Shown: one piece after another, positions 8,889 through 18,215 of the stretch
How positions within the stretch are numbered: position 1 is the first letter of the stretch
How the letters are laid out: each line of letters starts with the position of its first letter
Assembly: GCA_028690665.1 (NCBI GenBank)
Contig: JAQVAV010000003.1
Location: forward strand, 186,001-250,000
DNA: 64,000 bases
Direction: 5' to 3'
Origin: Paludibacter sp.
GTDB lineage: Bacteria; Bacteroidota; Bacteroidia; Bacteroidales; Paludibacteraceae
The notes under the pieces: generated by a model
Told to the model about the DNA's origin: nothing
The model's database searches: none
Seen by the model: only the letters and a program-made list of their open reading frames with translations
Translations under genes and position numbers: made by a program

Positions 8889-8896
8889 CAAATATA
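8889..8896 (-). promoter_or_regulatory. -7 promoter element (TATATTTG) for the CapD-like gene
   Basis: CAAATATA reads TATATTTG on the minus strand and fits TAnnTTTG. It lies 39 bases upstream of the start at 8850, in the divergent gap shared with panB. Confidence 0.55.
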
Positions 8897-9025
8897 GCCT
8901 TAAAAAACGAAATAGCATTCGTGTTTATAAATTAACTTTATACATATTACAAATAGAAGGCACAAATATATTTAACTGAAAGATAAGTTGACAAAAATTT
9001 CTCTAAAAAATGAAAATTTATTCCA

Positions 9026-9033
9026 TATCTTTG
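9026..9033 (+). promoter_or_regulatory. -7 promoter element (TATCTTTG) for panB
   Basis: TATCTTTG followed by GCA matches the Bacteroidota -7 consensus exactly. It is 30 bases upstream of the panB ATG. No well-spaced -33 TTTG box stands out. Confidence 0.65.
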
Positions 9034-9063
9034 CAGTCTTTATTACTAACCATAATATAAACT

Positions 9064-9882
9064 ATGTCGGTACATAATGAAAATATGAGAAGGGTAACAA
9101 CCCATCGCCTGCTTGAAATGAAGCAAAGAGGCGAAAAAATCAGTATGCTTACAGCTTATGATTACACCATGGGAACTATTGTAGATAATGCTGGTGTAGA
9201 TGTCATTTTAGTGGGAGACTCTGCTTCCAACGTAATGTGTGGAAATATGACAACCTTACCAATTACACTCGATCAAATGATTTTTCTTGCAAAATCTGTT
9301 GTTCGTGGGGTAAAAAGAGCATTAGTGGTTATTGATATGCCTTTCGGGTCTTATCAGGGAAACTCAAAAGAAGCTCTTGCATCGGCTATTCGCATAATGA
9401 AAGAAACTCATGGTGATTGTCTGAAACTTGAAGGAGGAGAGGAAGTTATTGAGTCTATAAAAAGAATCCTGACAGCAGGAATTCCTGTTATGGGGCATTT
9501 AGGACTAATGCCACAATCCATTAACAAATATGGATCATATACCGTTCGTGCTCAGGAAAATGAAGAAGCTGAAAAATTAGTTCGCGATGCTCATTTATTG
9601 GAAGAAGCCGGTTGCTTTGCTCTTGTTCTGGAAAAAATACCGGCAGCTCTTGCCAAACGTGTTGCAAATGAACTTACTATTCCTGTTATCGGGATTGGAG
9701 CCGGCAACGGAGTTGACGGACAAGTTTTAGTATTACACGATATGATTGGTCTTAATCAGGATTTTTCGCCAAGATTTCTCCGGCGATATGCTGATTTGCA
9801 AAGTATCATGAACGATGCCATTGCTAACTATGTGAGCGATGTAAAGTCAGGTGATTTTCCTAGTGAATCTGAACAATATTAA
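9064..9882 (+). CDS. panB: 3-methyl-2-oxobutanoate hydroxymethyltransferase (ketopantoate hydroxymethyltransferase)
   Basis: The 272-residue protein is PanB, which adds a hydroxymethyl group from methylene-tetrahydrofolate to 2-oxoisovalerate in pantothenate synthesis (EC 2.1.2.11). Recognisable stretches are [12 protein letters not shown], the metal-binding [42 protein letters not shown] and [17 protein letters not shown] with the catalytic-region Glu and loops. Length matches the family. It stands alone on the plus strand in the middle of the minus-strand polysaccharide genes, with its own promoter and a strong terminator, so it is unlikely to share their regulation. panC and panD are not in the window. 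Confidence 0.97.
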   Translation: MSVHNENMRRVTTHRLLEMKQRGEKISMLTAYDYTMGTIVDNAGVDVILVGDSASNVMCGNMTTLPITLDQMIFLAKSVVRGVKRALVVIDMPFGSYQGNSKEALASAIRIMKETHGDCLKLEGGEEVIESIKRILTAGIPVMGHLGLMPQSINKYGSYTVRAQENEEAEKLVRDAHLLEEAGCFALVLEKIPAALAKRVANELTIPVIGIGAGNGVDGQVLVLHDMIGLNQDFSPRFLRRYADLQSIMNDAIANYVSDVKSGDFPSESEQY

Positions 9883-9890
9883 ACAACAGA

Positions 9891-9926
9891 AAGAGGCTAT
9901 TTCAAAATACAATGAAATAGCCTCTT
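9891..9926. terminator. Bidirectional intrinsic terminator between panB and fcl
   Basis: A perfect 14-bp stem, AAGAGGCTATTTCA (9891-9904) with TGAAATAGCCTCTT (9913-9926), closes an 8-base loop and is followed by T-rich sequence on the plus strand. It lies between convergent genes. Confidence 0.85.
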
Positions 9927-9950
9927 TTTCAAAATAAATTATATAAATTT

Positions 9951-11009
9951 TTATTTTGTATAATCGGCAACAACCTGAGTAATACCATCTTCCAAAATAA
10001 TGGAAGGTTTCCAGCCTAAACTATTCAGTTTTGAATTATCCATCAATTTTTTCGGGGTTCCATCCGGTTTTGTGGTATCCCAAAAAATTTCTCCTTCGTA
10101 GCCGACAATTTTCCGGACAACTTCCGATAATTCCCGAATTGATAAATCTTCACCACAACCGGCATTTACATGCGAAGGAGTAGTATACGGTGCATCATAG
10201 TTTTCTAAAAGAAAAACACTTGCATCTGCCATATCATCAACATGCAGAAACTCCCGCAAAGGAGAACCTGTTCCCCAAAGGGTAATGGTCACTTTGTCGC
10301 CGGACTTTGTAATACCATATTTTGCAAGCTTCTGCATAATTTCTCCTTCGACAGCATCTCCACTTACACCTTCAACAGGCAATTTATTGAAATCTTTTCT
10401 GACCAAACCAAAATCTCCGGACATAAGGTATTTTCCCAAAACCATTTTACGGATCAAGGCAGGCAAAACGTGGGACTTTTCGAGATCATAATTATCGTTT
10501 TGCCCGTAAAGATTTGTAGGCATAATAGAAATATAATTACAACCATACTGGGCATGATAAGCCTCGCACATTTTGATACCGGCAATTTTGGCTATGGCAT
10601 AAGGTTCATTTGTTTGTTCTAGCAAGCCAGTGAGCAAAGCATCTTCACGCATAGGCTGCTCTGCCATCCGGGGATAAATACAAGATGAACCGAGAAACAA
10701 TAACTTCTTCACTCCATGTAAATAGCTCTGGTGAATAATATGATTTTGTATCATCAGATTTTCGTAAATAAACTGCGCACGATAAATGCTGTTTGCGACA
10801 ATTCCACCAACTTTGGCTGCGGCAAGCACAACATATTCAGGCTTTTCCTGATCAAAAAATTTAGCTACCGCAATGCTATCCAACAAATCAAGCTCCTGTC
10901 GTGTACGCGTTACAATATTCTGAAATCCTTTGGCTTCCAAGTTTCTTTTTATTGCCGAGCCGACCATTCCCCGATGTCCGGCAACAAATATTTTTCCATT
11001 TTTTTCCAT
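9951..11009 (-). CDS. fcl: GDP-L-fucose synthase
   Basis: The 352-residue SDR enzyme (also called wcaG) performs the 3,5-epimerisation and 4-reduction that turn GDP-4-keto-6-deoxymannose into GDP-L-fucose (EC 1.1.1.271). It shows the NADP-binding GHRGMVGSA at the N-terminus, LAAAKVGGI, the catalytic Ser region LGSSCIYP and the YAIAK motif. The ATG at 11009 (MEKNGKIFVAGHRG) is preferred to the ATG five codons upstream (11024), because family proteins begin there and the longer form would overlap gmd by 8 bases. Directly upstream is gmd, the previous pathway step, so the two form an operon. Fucose may end up in the exopolysaccharide or on glycoproteins. Confidence 0.94.
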   Translation of the reverse strand: MEKNGKIFVAGHRGMVGSAIKRNLEAKGFQNIVTRTRQELDLLDSIAVAKFFDQEKPEYVVLAAAKVGGIVANSIYRAQFIYENLMIQNHIIHQSYLHGVKKLLFLGSSCIYPRMAEQPMREDALLTGLLEQTNEPYAIAKIAGIKMCEAYHAQYGCNYISIMPTNLYGQNDNYDLEKSHVLPALIRKMVLGKYLMSGDFGLVRKDFNKLPVEGVSGDAVEGEIMQKLAKYGITKSGDKVTITLWGTGSPLREFLHVDDMADASVFLLENYDAPYTTPSHVNAGCGEDLSIRELSEVVRKIVGYEGEIFWDTTKPDGTPKKLMDNSKLNSLGWKPSIILEDGITQVVADYTK

Positions 11010-11016
11010 TTTTTTG

Positions 11017-12165
11017 TTATTCAAAATAATTCATAATACGGAAACCACCATCTTTCAGATAGGTTTCTTTTTTCATTACTTTGATGTCTGAGCGCATCAT
11101 ATCCTCAACAAGCCGGGACAGATTATATTCCGGGATCCAGTTCAGCTTCGTTTTTGACTTAGTCGGATCTCCAATCAGCAACTCAACTTCTGTCGGGCGA
11201 AAATAAGCTGGATCAACTTCCACTACAGCATCTTTACGGTCTTTTAATTTCCCCAGGAACACCTTCCCTACTTTTTCTGTGAACTTAACTTCATCTATTG
11301 ATCCAATATAGCCTTTCTCGTCCACACCTTCGCCTTTAAAGGCGATCTGAACACCAACTTCGGCAAAAGCCAAACGGACAAATTCCCGAACTTCCGTTGT
11401 AATACCGGTAGCAATTACATAATCATCCGGCTCGTCCTGTTGAAGGATCAACCACATAGCCTGTACGTAATCCTTGGCATGTCCCCAATCACGTTGAGCA
11501 GAAAGGTTCCCTAAATAAAGTTTATCCTGCATACCCATAACAATTTTGGAAGCTGCACGGGTAATTTTACGCGTCACAAAAGTTTCTCCACGTAACGGAG
11601 ATTCATGATTAAACAAAATTCCATTATTTGCATGCATGCCATAAGCTTCGCGATAATTCACCGTAATCCAGTAACCATAAAGTTTAGCAACAGCATAAGG
11701 AGAACGCGGATAAAACGGAGTGGTTTCCTTTTGCGGAATTTCCTGAACCAAACCATAAAGTTCAGAAGTTGAGGCCTGATAAATGCGGGTCTTTTTAACT
11801 AAGCCCAATAGACGTACAGCTTCTAAAATACGCAAAGTTCCAATACCATCTGCATTGGCAGTATATTCAGGTGAATCAAAACTCACTTTAACGTGGCTCA
11901 TTGCAGCTAAATTATAAATTTCATCCGGCTGTGTTTCCTGTATAATACGTGTTAGGTTCATGGAATCGGTCATATCACCGTAGTGAAGTATTAAATTACG
12001 TTCTCTCACATGCGGATCCTGATAAAGATGGTCTATACGATCAGTGTTGAACAATGATGAACGGCGTTTCAAGCCATGGACAATATATCCTTTTTTTAAT
12101 AGTAGTTCAGCCAAATAGGCACCATCTTGTCCGGTAATTCCGGTAATTAAAGCAACTTTTTTCAT
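11017..12165 (-). CDS. gmd: GDP-mannose 4,6-dehydratase
   Basis: The 382-residue SDR enzyme dehydrates GDP-D-mannose to GDP-4-keto-6-deoxymannose (EC 4.2.1.47), the first step towards GDP-L-fucose. Motifs are [16 protein letters not shown] for NADP binding, [38 protein letters not shown] with the catalytic Thr/Ser and Glu, YAVAK, and [15 protein letters not shown]. The start MKKVALITG at 12165 is typical of the family; an in-frame ATG five codons upstream (12180) is possible. It lies between the tyrosine kinase gene and fcl on the same strand. The kinase gene ends 86 bases upstream, so read-through from the export genes is plausible. Confidence 0.96.
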   Translation of the reverse strand: MKKVALITGITGQDGAYLAELLLKKGYIVHGLKRRSSLFNTDRIDHLYQDPHVRERNLILHYGDMTDSMNLTRIIQETQPDEIYNLAAMSHVKVSFDSPEYTANADGIGTLRILEAVRLLGLVKKTRIYQASTSELYGLVQEIPQKETTPFYPRSPYAVAKLYGYWITVNYREAYGMHANNGILFNHESPLRGETFVTRKITRAASKIVMGMQDKLYLGNLSAQRDWGHAKDYVQAMWLILQQDEPDDYVIATGITTEVREFVRLAFAEVGVQIAFKGEGVDEKGYIGSIDEVKFTEKVGKVFLGKLKDRKDAVVEVDPAYFRPTEVELLIGDPTKSKTKLNWIPEYNLSRLVEDMMRSDIKVMKKETYLKDGGFRIMNYFE

Positions 12166-12251
12166 TTTTACAGATTTCATTTACATAAGAAATAAAATAA
12201 TTAATTCTATTCCGGTTTTCTATGATATAAAATATTAATTATATGTCAATT

Positions 12252-14660
12252 TCACAAATCACTGTCATCCTGATAATACTGGAAGTACTTATCAGCCATT
12301 TCTTTCTTTTTCTTTCCAAATAAATTTCTACCACCACCGGTAGCATAACCATAACCATAAGCATAATTATACTTCTTCGAATAATATCTCGAATACTTAT
12401 TTTCTTCGATCGAAATATCATTGACTATAGTGTACAAATTCTCTATTTTATCATTTTTAAGCTGATTTATTATTTTTCTAAAAAATGATTTGTTTGTTTT
12501 ATTATTCCTTACAATAAACAAATTCACATCGGAAATTAAAGAAAGTGGATAAGCATCGGCTACAATGCCAATCGGACTTGTATCTATAACAATATAATCA
12601 TACTTCTTTTTCAGTTCGGCAAACATTCCCTGTAATTTTTCAGAACGAATTAACTCACCGGCATTAGGGGGTACTGTGCCGGATGGCAATATATCAAAAT
12701 CAACCCCGGGTAATTTGTAAATAACATCTTCTAAATCCCTTTCCCCAATCAGATAGTTCGTTACACCTGCAGCATTGCTCATATTAAATCTAACATTAAT
12801 ACTTGGTTTACGAATATCCATATCAACAAGTAATGTTTTGCGGCTTGCCATAGCATAAACACATGCCAGATTTACACAAAAATATGTTTTCCCATCTCCA
12901 GACTCTCCGGAAGTTACTGTGAGCATAATATTTTTTTTCCGTTGCACAACAAATTCAATCCGGGTTCGGATAACACGAAACATTTCAGTAAACGACGACC
13001 TTGGATATTTTGCGACAATCAGAGGTTCTTTAGAATGAGTATGTCTGACAATGCCAATTAGTTTAAACGGAATTCCTTTTTCGACATCATTTGTTGAACG
13101 AATTGCAGCATTTGTTAACTCTCTTATTATGACAATCAAAGCCGGGGCAAGTACACCTATTAATAAAAATATTATTGTAGTTTTAGATTTTTTATCACCA
13201 TTGGTAGTTCCTACTACACGCGCCTTGTCAAGAATTTCATTATCCGGCGTATTTGAAGATTTAAGAATCTCAGCTTCAGCTCTTTTTTGCAAAAAGAAAG
13301 TATAATAATTGTCATCCATTTTATAATTTCTTTCTATATTCGACATGGCAATTTCCTTTTCAGGCAGTTCCTCTATCTCTTTTTGAACTTTAGCATACCG
13401 GGTATCAAATTCCTTTTTCTCGATATTCAGTGCAGCTCGCATATTCTTGGTAACTTCGTTGATTGACTTTTTTACATTTTTAATCTCATCTGTATATTGT
13501 GAATAAAAAAAGTTTTTCGGACTCAGGCTGCTTCTTTTCAGATTCAAATCATTTATTTGCTGAATAAGAGACATCAACATTGGTTCATTAAGGCCTAAAC
13601 TCGCCGGTGCAATAACATCGCCATCACTCAAGTTCGTTTTTAAATAATCGGTAAGATAGTTCAGGTATATTTCACGAAGCCTCAGTTCTGACAATTCAGC
13701 ATCATAATTAGTTGCTTTGGTAATCAAGTCTGTAGTGTGCGTTTCAACATTGACTAATTGATTTTTCTGTCTAAAATTAGTCATTTCATCCTGAGATTTA
13801 TTCAACGAAACTGCAACTTTCTCTAGTTGAGTATCAATAAAACTGACCGTTTTATTGGCAGCATCATTCTTTCGTTCCAAATTTTCAGCCAGAAATGTAT
13901 CAAAAAGTTTATTTATAAAATCAATGTCACGCTGATAATTCTCACTTGTCAGAGAAACCTCCAAAACAGAAGATCCTTCACTCTTATAATTAAACATAAG
14001 TCGCGAAGTAAAATCAGCAACTAAAGATGATTTGTCCCTGAATCTAAAATACAATTCACTCTTAGTTCCATAATTCGGCGTGCTTGTAATTGTCAGAAAA
14101 AACAAATTATTGGAAACAGGTTCACCGATCCGCCCCCGAATGCTAAAATCTTCATATTTTTTATCATCATCAACCGTAATAAGATAAGTTCCATCCGGTT
14201 GTAAATTAATCTTAAATAATAAATTGTACGCCTCAGGAGCAATATAATCCGATTGAATAGAAATTGGAGATAAATTATAGATATTTCGGGTTTTAAAATT
14301 TCCTTTGGTTATATAATCAACTTCCAATTGAGGCAAACTATCAATAACTCTATTAATAAGGTCATTCGATCCGAGCATAATAACCTGGTTATCGGTATTG
14401 CTATATCCGGCCTGAACGCCAAATCCTTGCATCAGGGCCTGAGCATTACTCACCGCTTTGTATTCTTCAATAATAATTGTGCCCAGTGTCTTATAGGACG
14501 GTATCCATTTTCTGTTTTGAAGATATGCTAATCCAAGCGCAATAATTACTCCTATAACAAATAAGTACCAATAATGTAAAAAATTAAAAACCCATTCCAT
14601 AATATCGAAATTGGATTCTTCATCATCTAAAAATGGCTTTTCTATTTTATTCTGATTCAT
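12252..14660 (-). CDS. Wzc-like polysaccharide co-polymerase with tyrosine autokinase domain
   Basis: The 802-residue inner-membrane protein has a transmembrane helix near residues 31-49, a periplasmic Wzz domain with long coiled-coil stretches (about 270-460), a second helix near 499-517 and a cytoplasmic BY-kinase domain. The kinase has Walker A SGESGDGKT (about 587-595), Walker A' LLVDMDIRKP and Walker B YDYIVIDTSP. The C-terminal tail is tyrosine-rich (YSRYYSKKYNYAYGYGY), the usual autophosphorylation cluster. Such proteins control export and chain length with an outer-membrane Wza channel, and two Wza-like genes lie directly upstream. The gap to the nearer Wza-like gene is 25 bases, which indicates one operon. 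Confidence 0.93.
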   Translation of the reverse strand: MNQNKIEKPFLDDEESNFDIMEWVFNFLHYWYLFVIGVIIALGLAYLQNRKWIPSYKTLGTIIIEEYKAVSNAQALMQGFGVQAGYSNTDNQVIMLGSNDLINRVIDSLPQLEVDYITKGNFKTRNIYNLSPISIQSDYIAPEAYNLLFKINLQPDGTYLITVDDDKKYEDFSIRGRIGEPVSNNLFFLTITSTPNYGTKSELYFRFRDKSSLVADFTSRLMFNYKSEGSSVLEVSLTSENYQRDIDFINKLFDTFLAENLERKNDAANKTVSFIDTQLEKVAVSLNKSQDEMTNFRQKNQLVNVETHTTDLITKATNYDAELSELRLREIYLNYLTDYLKTNLSDGDVIAPASLGLNEPMLMSLIQQINDLNLKRSSLSPKNFFYSQYTDEIKNVKKSINEVTKNMRAALNIEKKEFDTRYAKVQKEIEELPEKEIAMSNIERNYKMDDNYYTFFLQKRAEAEILKSSNTPDNEILDKARVVGTTNGDKKSKTTIIFLLIGVLAPALIVIIRELTNAAIRSTNDVEKGIPFKLIGIVRHTHSKEPLIVAKYPRSSFTEMFRVIRTRIEFVVQRKKNIMLTVTSGESGDGKTYFCVNLACVYAMASRKTLLVDMDIRKPSINVRFNMSNAAGVTNYLIGERDLEDVIYKLPGVDFDILPSGTVPPNAGELIRSEKLQGMFAELKKKYDYIVIDTSPIGIVADAYPLSLISDVNLFIVRNNKTNKSFFRKIINQLKNDKIENLYTIVNDISIEENKYSRYYSKKYNYAYGYGYATGGGRNLFGKKKKEMADKYFQYYQDDSDL

Positions 14661-14685
14661 ATTTTTAAAACGAGGATCGTTATAA

Positions 14686-15441
14686 TTAATTTTGAATGTA
14701 TAAAACGGTAAAAAAGAATGACAGCGAAGAACTTATCACACTCATAAAACTACTCCATGAATTTTCTATTTTATAAAAGCTTGATTTTGCCCGTTGTACA
14801 TAAATAATATCATTAGGATAAATATAATAATACTGAGATTCAATAACACTTTTAGGCCTTATGTCGAATTCAAGAACCTTAGTCTTACCATCCAATACTT
14901 CACGAAGAATTCTCACATGCTTAAAATCACCAGAATGATTAATTTCACCAGACATGGATAACGCCTGATAAATAGTAAGCCTGTCCCGACTTATTTGATA
15001 AACACCCGTCCCGGCATCTCCAATTACCGTAAATGTTTTATTCATAAGCCCTAATTTCACAACAGCATCCGGGATTATTTCACGTATTTTTTTTTCTACT
15101 GATTCCTCTGCTTCTCTCACTGTAAGTCCTTCAACCGGAATACCCTTAACAAATGGAAGATCTATGGTTCCATCCGGATATACCCTGTAAGATAAAATGT
15201 TGTTCAAATTATTCGAATTGTTTGGAGGGGTTATAAGCTTTGAAATCGTTTCATCAACAGTGATTAAACGGAAAATTATTTCATCGTTAATTTTAATTGT
15301 ATAGTCCTCATAAGGTATTTTTTCATATTCAGGTAATGAAGCATTATTTTCCTGCATAAGCCCGATACTCCGGTAATTATAGCACGAAGAAATAACAAAT
15401 GGAATTATAAAAATAAAAATATATTTTATTGAATTTTTCAT
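14686..15441 (-). CDS. Polysaccharide export outer-membrane lipoprotein (Wza family), second copy
   Basis: The 251-residue protein has a lipoprotein signal with lipobox ISSC (Cys20), a Poly_export domain containing YRVYPDGTIDLPFVKGIPVEGLTVREAEESVEKKI (opening of the family core), and an SLBB-like segment FTVIGDAGTGVYQI. A hydrophobic C-terminal segment (about 230-250) could be the outer-membrane-spanning helix seen in Wza. It lies 19 bases downstream of a similar gene and 25 bases upstream of the Wzc-like kinase. The two export proteins share layout but little exact sequence. They may form a mixed channel or serve different assemblies; this is inference. Confidence 0.88.
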   Translation of the reverse strand: MKNSIKYIFIFIIPFVISSCYNYRSIGLMQENNASLPEYEKIPYEDYTIKINDEIIFRLITVDETISKLITPPNNSNNLNNILSYRVYPDGTIDLPFVKGIPVEGLTVREAEESVEKKIREIIPDAVVKLGLMNKTFTVIGDAGTGVYQISRDRLTIYQALSMSGEINHSGDFKHVRILREVLDGKTKVLEFDIRPKSVIESQYYYIYPNDIIYVQRAKSSFYKIENSWSSFMSVISSSLSFFFTVLYIQN

Positions 15442-15460
15442 ACATAACAGGAAATAATTG

Positions 15461-16273
15461 TTACTTCGTTCCGGTAGAATTTACAATTTTATCATACGAA
15501 TCATATATCAGCGCCCCAAAAGAAACTGTAGTTAACGCAGTTGATAAAAAACTGGTCAGATTAGTTATACTGAAAAACTGCTCATTAATGTTCTGAATAT
15601 AAATCACATCATTAGGCTCAATATAAAAAAACTCAGAATGGATAATATCTGCACTTCTCAAATCAAATTTTTTCACAAGAACACCCTTGTCTGTTTCTCG
15701 CAAAACCCGAATGCGGCTTCGGTCCCCATATATACCAACATCTCCGGCCATTGCCAAGGCCTTAAAAATATTGATTTTTTCCTGAGGCAAATTTATATAA
15801 GCTGATTTTCCGCTCCCTAAAACGCTGAAATACCTTCCAACCACACGAATTTCAACAGTACTGAATTTCAAAACAGGTTTTATTGCTTTTTCAAGAGCAT
15901 CATTAGCCTCTCTGAGAGTAAGACCTTCCACATGAACATCACCTACCATGGGAAAGTTCAAGTTTCCTGAATCATCGATCAGATAAGTATACAAATCAAT
16001 GGCACCGTTCGAACTTCCATTTAAAATAATAGAAACAGTATTATTGACTGTTCCATTGAAAACATCATTGGTTTTATCATCAGTAGAATATACACGCACA
16101 AACAACCGGTCTCCTACTCTGAGTTTGTAGTCTGTAAATGAAATACTGTCTTTATAAGCAGGTATATCAAATCCAGATGGTTGCATATAATTTATCTTTT
16201 TTGCTGTAATACAAGAAGATAAGATTATTGTAATAAAAGAGTATATGAATAAATTACAAAATTTTTTATACAT
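15461..16273 (-). CDS. Polysaccharide export outer-membrane lipoprotein (Wza family), first copy
   Basis: The 270-residue protein has a lipoprotein signal with lipobox LSSC (Cys21), then a Poly_export domain: LRVGDRLFVRVYS near residues 51-63, NFPMVGDVHVEGLTLREA near 110-127, and an SLBB-like stretch from FSVLGSGKSAYINLP. The C-terminus carries a hydrophobic, Ser/Thr-rich segment that could span the outer membrane. It is the first gene of the minus-strand export run, and a CAAAGATA promoter element lies 29 bases upstream. Wza-type proteins form the outer-membrane pore for group-1-like exopolysaccharide export. Its pairing with a second export gene is discussed under that gene. Confidence 0.88.
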   Translation of the reverse strand: MYKKFCNLFIYSFITIILSSCITAKKINYMQPSGFDIPAYKDSISFTDYKLRVGDRLFVRVYSTDDKTNDVFNGTVNNTVSIILNGSSNGAIDLYTYLIDDSGNLNFPMVGDVHVEGLTLREANDALEKAIKPVLKFSTVEIRVVGRYFSVLGSGKSAYINLPQEKINIFKALAMAGDVGIYGDRSRIRVLRETDKGVLVKKFDLRSADIIHSEFFYIEPNDVIYIQNINEQFFSITNLTSFLSTALTTVSFGALIYDSYDKIVNSTGTK

Positions 16274-16301
16274 TTTTATTTCTGCCAGAAATTTTAATAC
16301 G

Positions 16302-16309
16302 CAAAGATA
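16302..16309 (-). promoter_or_regulatory. -7 promoter element (TATCTTTG) for the polysaccharide export operon
   Basis: CAAAGATA on the plus strand gives TATCTTTG on the minus strand, an exact TAnnTTTG match 29 bases upstream of the first export gene. Confidence 0.62.
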
Positions 16310-16523
16310 TTAAATATGATTGAATTATTGAGTTTACAAAAAAGTTATACTCCCTCTTAAATATAGGATTCACCATCTGCGTTTTGGAATAATCTTTGCC
16401 AACAGAGTAAAATATCTAAACAAAACATGCAAATAAAAACAATTTTATCAATATGAATCTGTTTTATCATTGTATAATAATGACTGATTTTTCACAATAG
16501 CAGATAAAGATAAAAAAAACGAT

Positions 16524-16531
16524 TAAATTTG
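16524..16531 (+). promoter_or_regulatory. -7 promoter element (TAAATTTG) for the barrel-lipoprotein-thioredoxin run
   Basis: TAAATTTG fits TAnnTTTG and lies 62 bases upstream of the barrel gene start. It is the best candidate in the gap, though AT-rich sequence makes chance matches likely. Confidence 0.45.
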
Positions 16532-16593
16532 TATTGCAATATTTAGATTCAAGCTACGTTTAATTTATATATTCTAAATTCAAATAACCCGGT

Positions 16594-17331
16594 ATGCGTA
16601 AATTCATTTTTTCACTGAGTGTATTAGCTTTATCCCTGAGTGTATCAGCTCAATTTGTATCGATTCCGACTCAAAAAGTTGATTTAAATAAAATAAGTCT
16701 CGAAGATATTACTTTCGGGTTTAAAATAATTCCAAGCATATCATGGGTTGCCATTGATCACAATGATGCACAGGCTGATGGAGCAACACTTAAACTTGGG
16801 CTTGGCGCAACAGCCGAATATGAAGTAAACAAAATCATTTCGATAATTTCAGGAGTAAATTATAATACTACAGGAGGTTACATGTATGACAGTTTATCTT
16901 TAAATACAAGCACAAATAAGGATAATTATAAAGTATCATATTCATTAATTGAAGTTCCATTGGGAATCAAACTACGGACTCCTGAAGTCAACAGATTTTC
17001 ATATTATCTGAACGGAGGATTTAACGCCGGATTTATTCTGAGTGCTACAGAAAAGCATAAATCTACAGTAACCGGCGTAAACGATTCGAAATACGATATA
17101 CTCAAACTCTCATCTGCAAGCATGTTAGGATACTTTGCAAGTGTCGGGACTACTTACAAAATAATAAAAAAAATAAGGCTATTCGGCGAGATAACCTACA
17201 AAAATGCACTTACGAGCATTGCTAACGGAAATGAATATACCACAGTACTCACCCCTATTGACCATAAATACACCTCTCCTATATATATTTATCCTGGAAG
17301 TATGGAATTTGCAATAGGGATTCAATTTTGA
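16594..17331 (+). CDS. Outer-membrane beta-barrel protein (PorT-like), unassigned
   Basis: The 245-residue protein starts with a clear Sec signal peptide ending at SVSAQ (about residue 20). The rest alternates short amphipathic strands and turns, for example VNYNTTGG, YSLIEVPLGIKLRTP and YYLNGGFNAGF, and ends in an aromatic residue (FAIGIQF), all typical of 8- to 10-stranded barrels of the outer-membrane beta-barrel/PorT group. The specific function is not recognisable. It is followed 39 bases later by a lipoprotein and then a periplasmic thioredoxin on the same strand, which suggests co-transcription. Confidence 0.8.
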   Translation: MRKFIFSLSVLALSLSVSAQFVSIPTQKVDLNKISLEDITFGFKIIPSISWVAIDHNDAQADGATLKLGLGATAEYEVNKIISIISGVNYNTTGGYMYDSLSLNTSTNKDNYKVSYSLIEVPLGIKLRTPEVNRFSYYLNGGFNAGFILSATEKHKSTVTGVNDSKYDILKLSSASMLGYFASVGTTYKIIKKIRLFGEITYKNALTSIANGNEYTTVLTPIDHKYTSPIYIYPGSMEFAIGIQF

Positions 17332-17370
17332 TTAACAAATAAATATTATTTCAGGCATCTATCAAACAAA

Positions 17371-18201
17371 ATGAGTAAAATAAAAATATTTTTATTATTC
17401 TTTGTATCTATCGCTGTTTTAAGCTCTTGTGACAGCCGTGCACGTCAGGAAAAACGAGCAGACTCATTAATCAACGATATCCGGGAATTTATTAAATCTG
17501 AAAATTACAGTCAGGCACAAATTTATATTGATTCGATACACAAAACATATCCTTTATTAGTTGATAAGCGTAAAAGTGCAGCTGCATTAAAAGATACTAT
17601 CACAAGGCGTGAAAGTGCAAAAACACTTGATTATTGCAGTAATATTTACCCTCAAAAAAAACAAGAACTGGATTCCTTACAAAAAAATTTCAGATTCGAA
17701 AAAAATGAGAAATATCAGGAATTCGGAAATTATGTTTATAAAACACAAATTACCGAACAAAACACTGACAGAAACTATTTAAAATGTTACGTTGACGAAA
17801 ATGGAGATTTTTATCTTATCAGCAATGTTACCGGAACTAAAATTGAACAATATTGTATTAAAGTAATCTCTGGTGACGAATTTGCGCTATCAGATTCTAT
17901 CGGCATTGACAAAGGAATTTTTCATAATTTTTCCGACGGAGGTACCTACTGGGAAAGTCTGACCTACAAAAACGATGGAGGAATGCCTGTCGCAAAATTC
18001 ATTGCAGATCATTCTGCTGACAGAATAAAAGTAGAACTTATCGGGAAAAGAAAATACTTTTATATAATGAACGAACAAGATAAAAAAGCCATTACAGAAA
18101 CTATAAAATTCTGGGTTGTAAAAAAAGATGTTCTCGAATTAGAAAAGAAAATTAAAATAGCTACAATAAAAATCGGAAATATAAAATTAAGGTATCAATA
18201 G
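17371..18201 (+). CDS. Predicted lipoprotein of unknown function
   Basis: The 276-residue protein has a lipoprotein signal with lipobox LSSC (Cys20). The mature N-terminal part, about residues 25-120, is highly charged and predicted helical (RQEKRADSLINDIREFIKSENYSQAQIYID), resembling a short TPR- or coiled-coil-like stalk. The remainder has mixed strands and ends with a lysine-rich helix. No catalytic motif or named family is recognised. It lies 39 bases after a barrel protein gene and 14 bases before a thioredoxin gene, so an envelope role shared with them is likely but unproven. Confidence 0.75.
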   Translation: MSKIKIFLLFFVSIAVLSSCDSRARQEKRADSLINDIREFIKSENYSQAQIYIDSIHKTYPLLVDKRKSAAALKDTITRRESAKTLDYCSNIYPQKKQELDSLQKNFRFEKNEKYQEFGNYVYKTQITEQNTDRNYLKCYVDENGDFYLISNVTGTKIEQYCIKVISGDEFALSDSIGIDKGIFHNFSDGGTYWESLTYKNDGGMPVAKFIADHSADRIKVELIGKRKYFYIMNEQDKKAITETIKFWVVKKDVLELEKKIKIATIKIGNIKLRYQ

Positions 18202-18215
18202 TAAAAACAAATTGT

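Larger units (their letters stand above)
16274..16593. other. Divergent intergenic region with promoters for both sides
   Basis: This 320-base AT-rich gap contains no plausible gene. It holds a minus-strand -7 element at 16302-16309 for the export operon and a plus-strand element at 16524-16531 for the barrel-lipoprotein-thioredoxin run. Nothing else is recognised. Confidence 0.6.
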
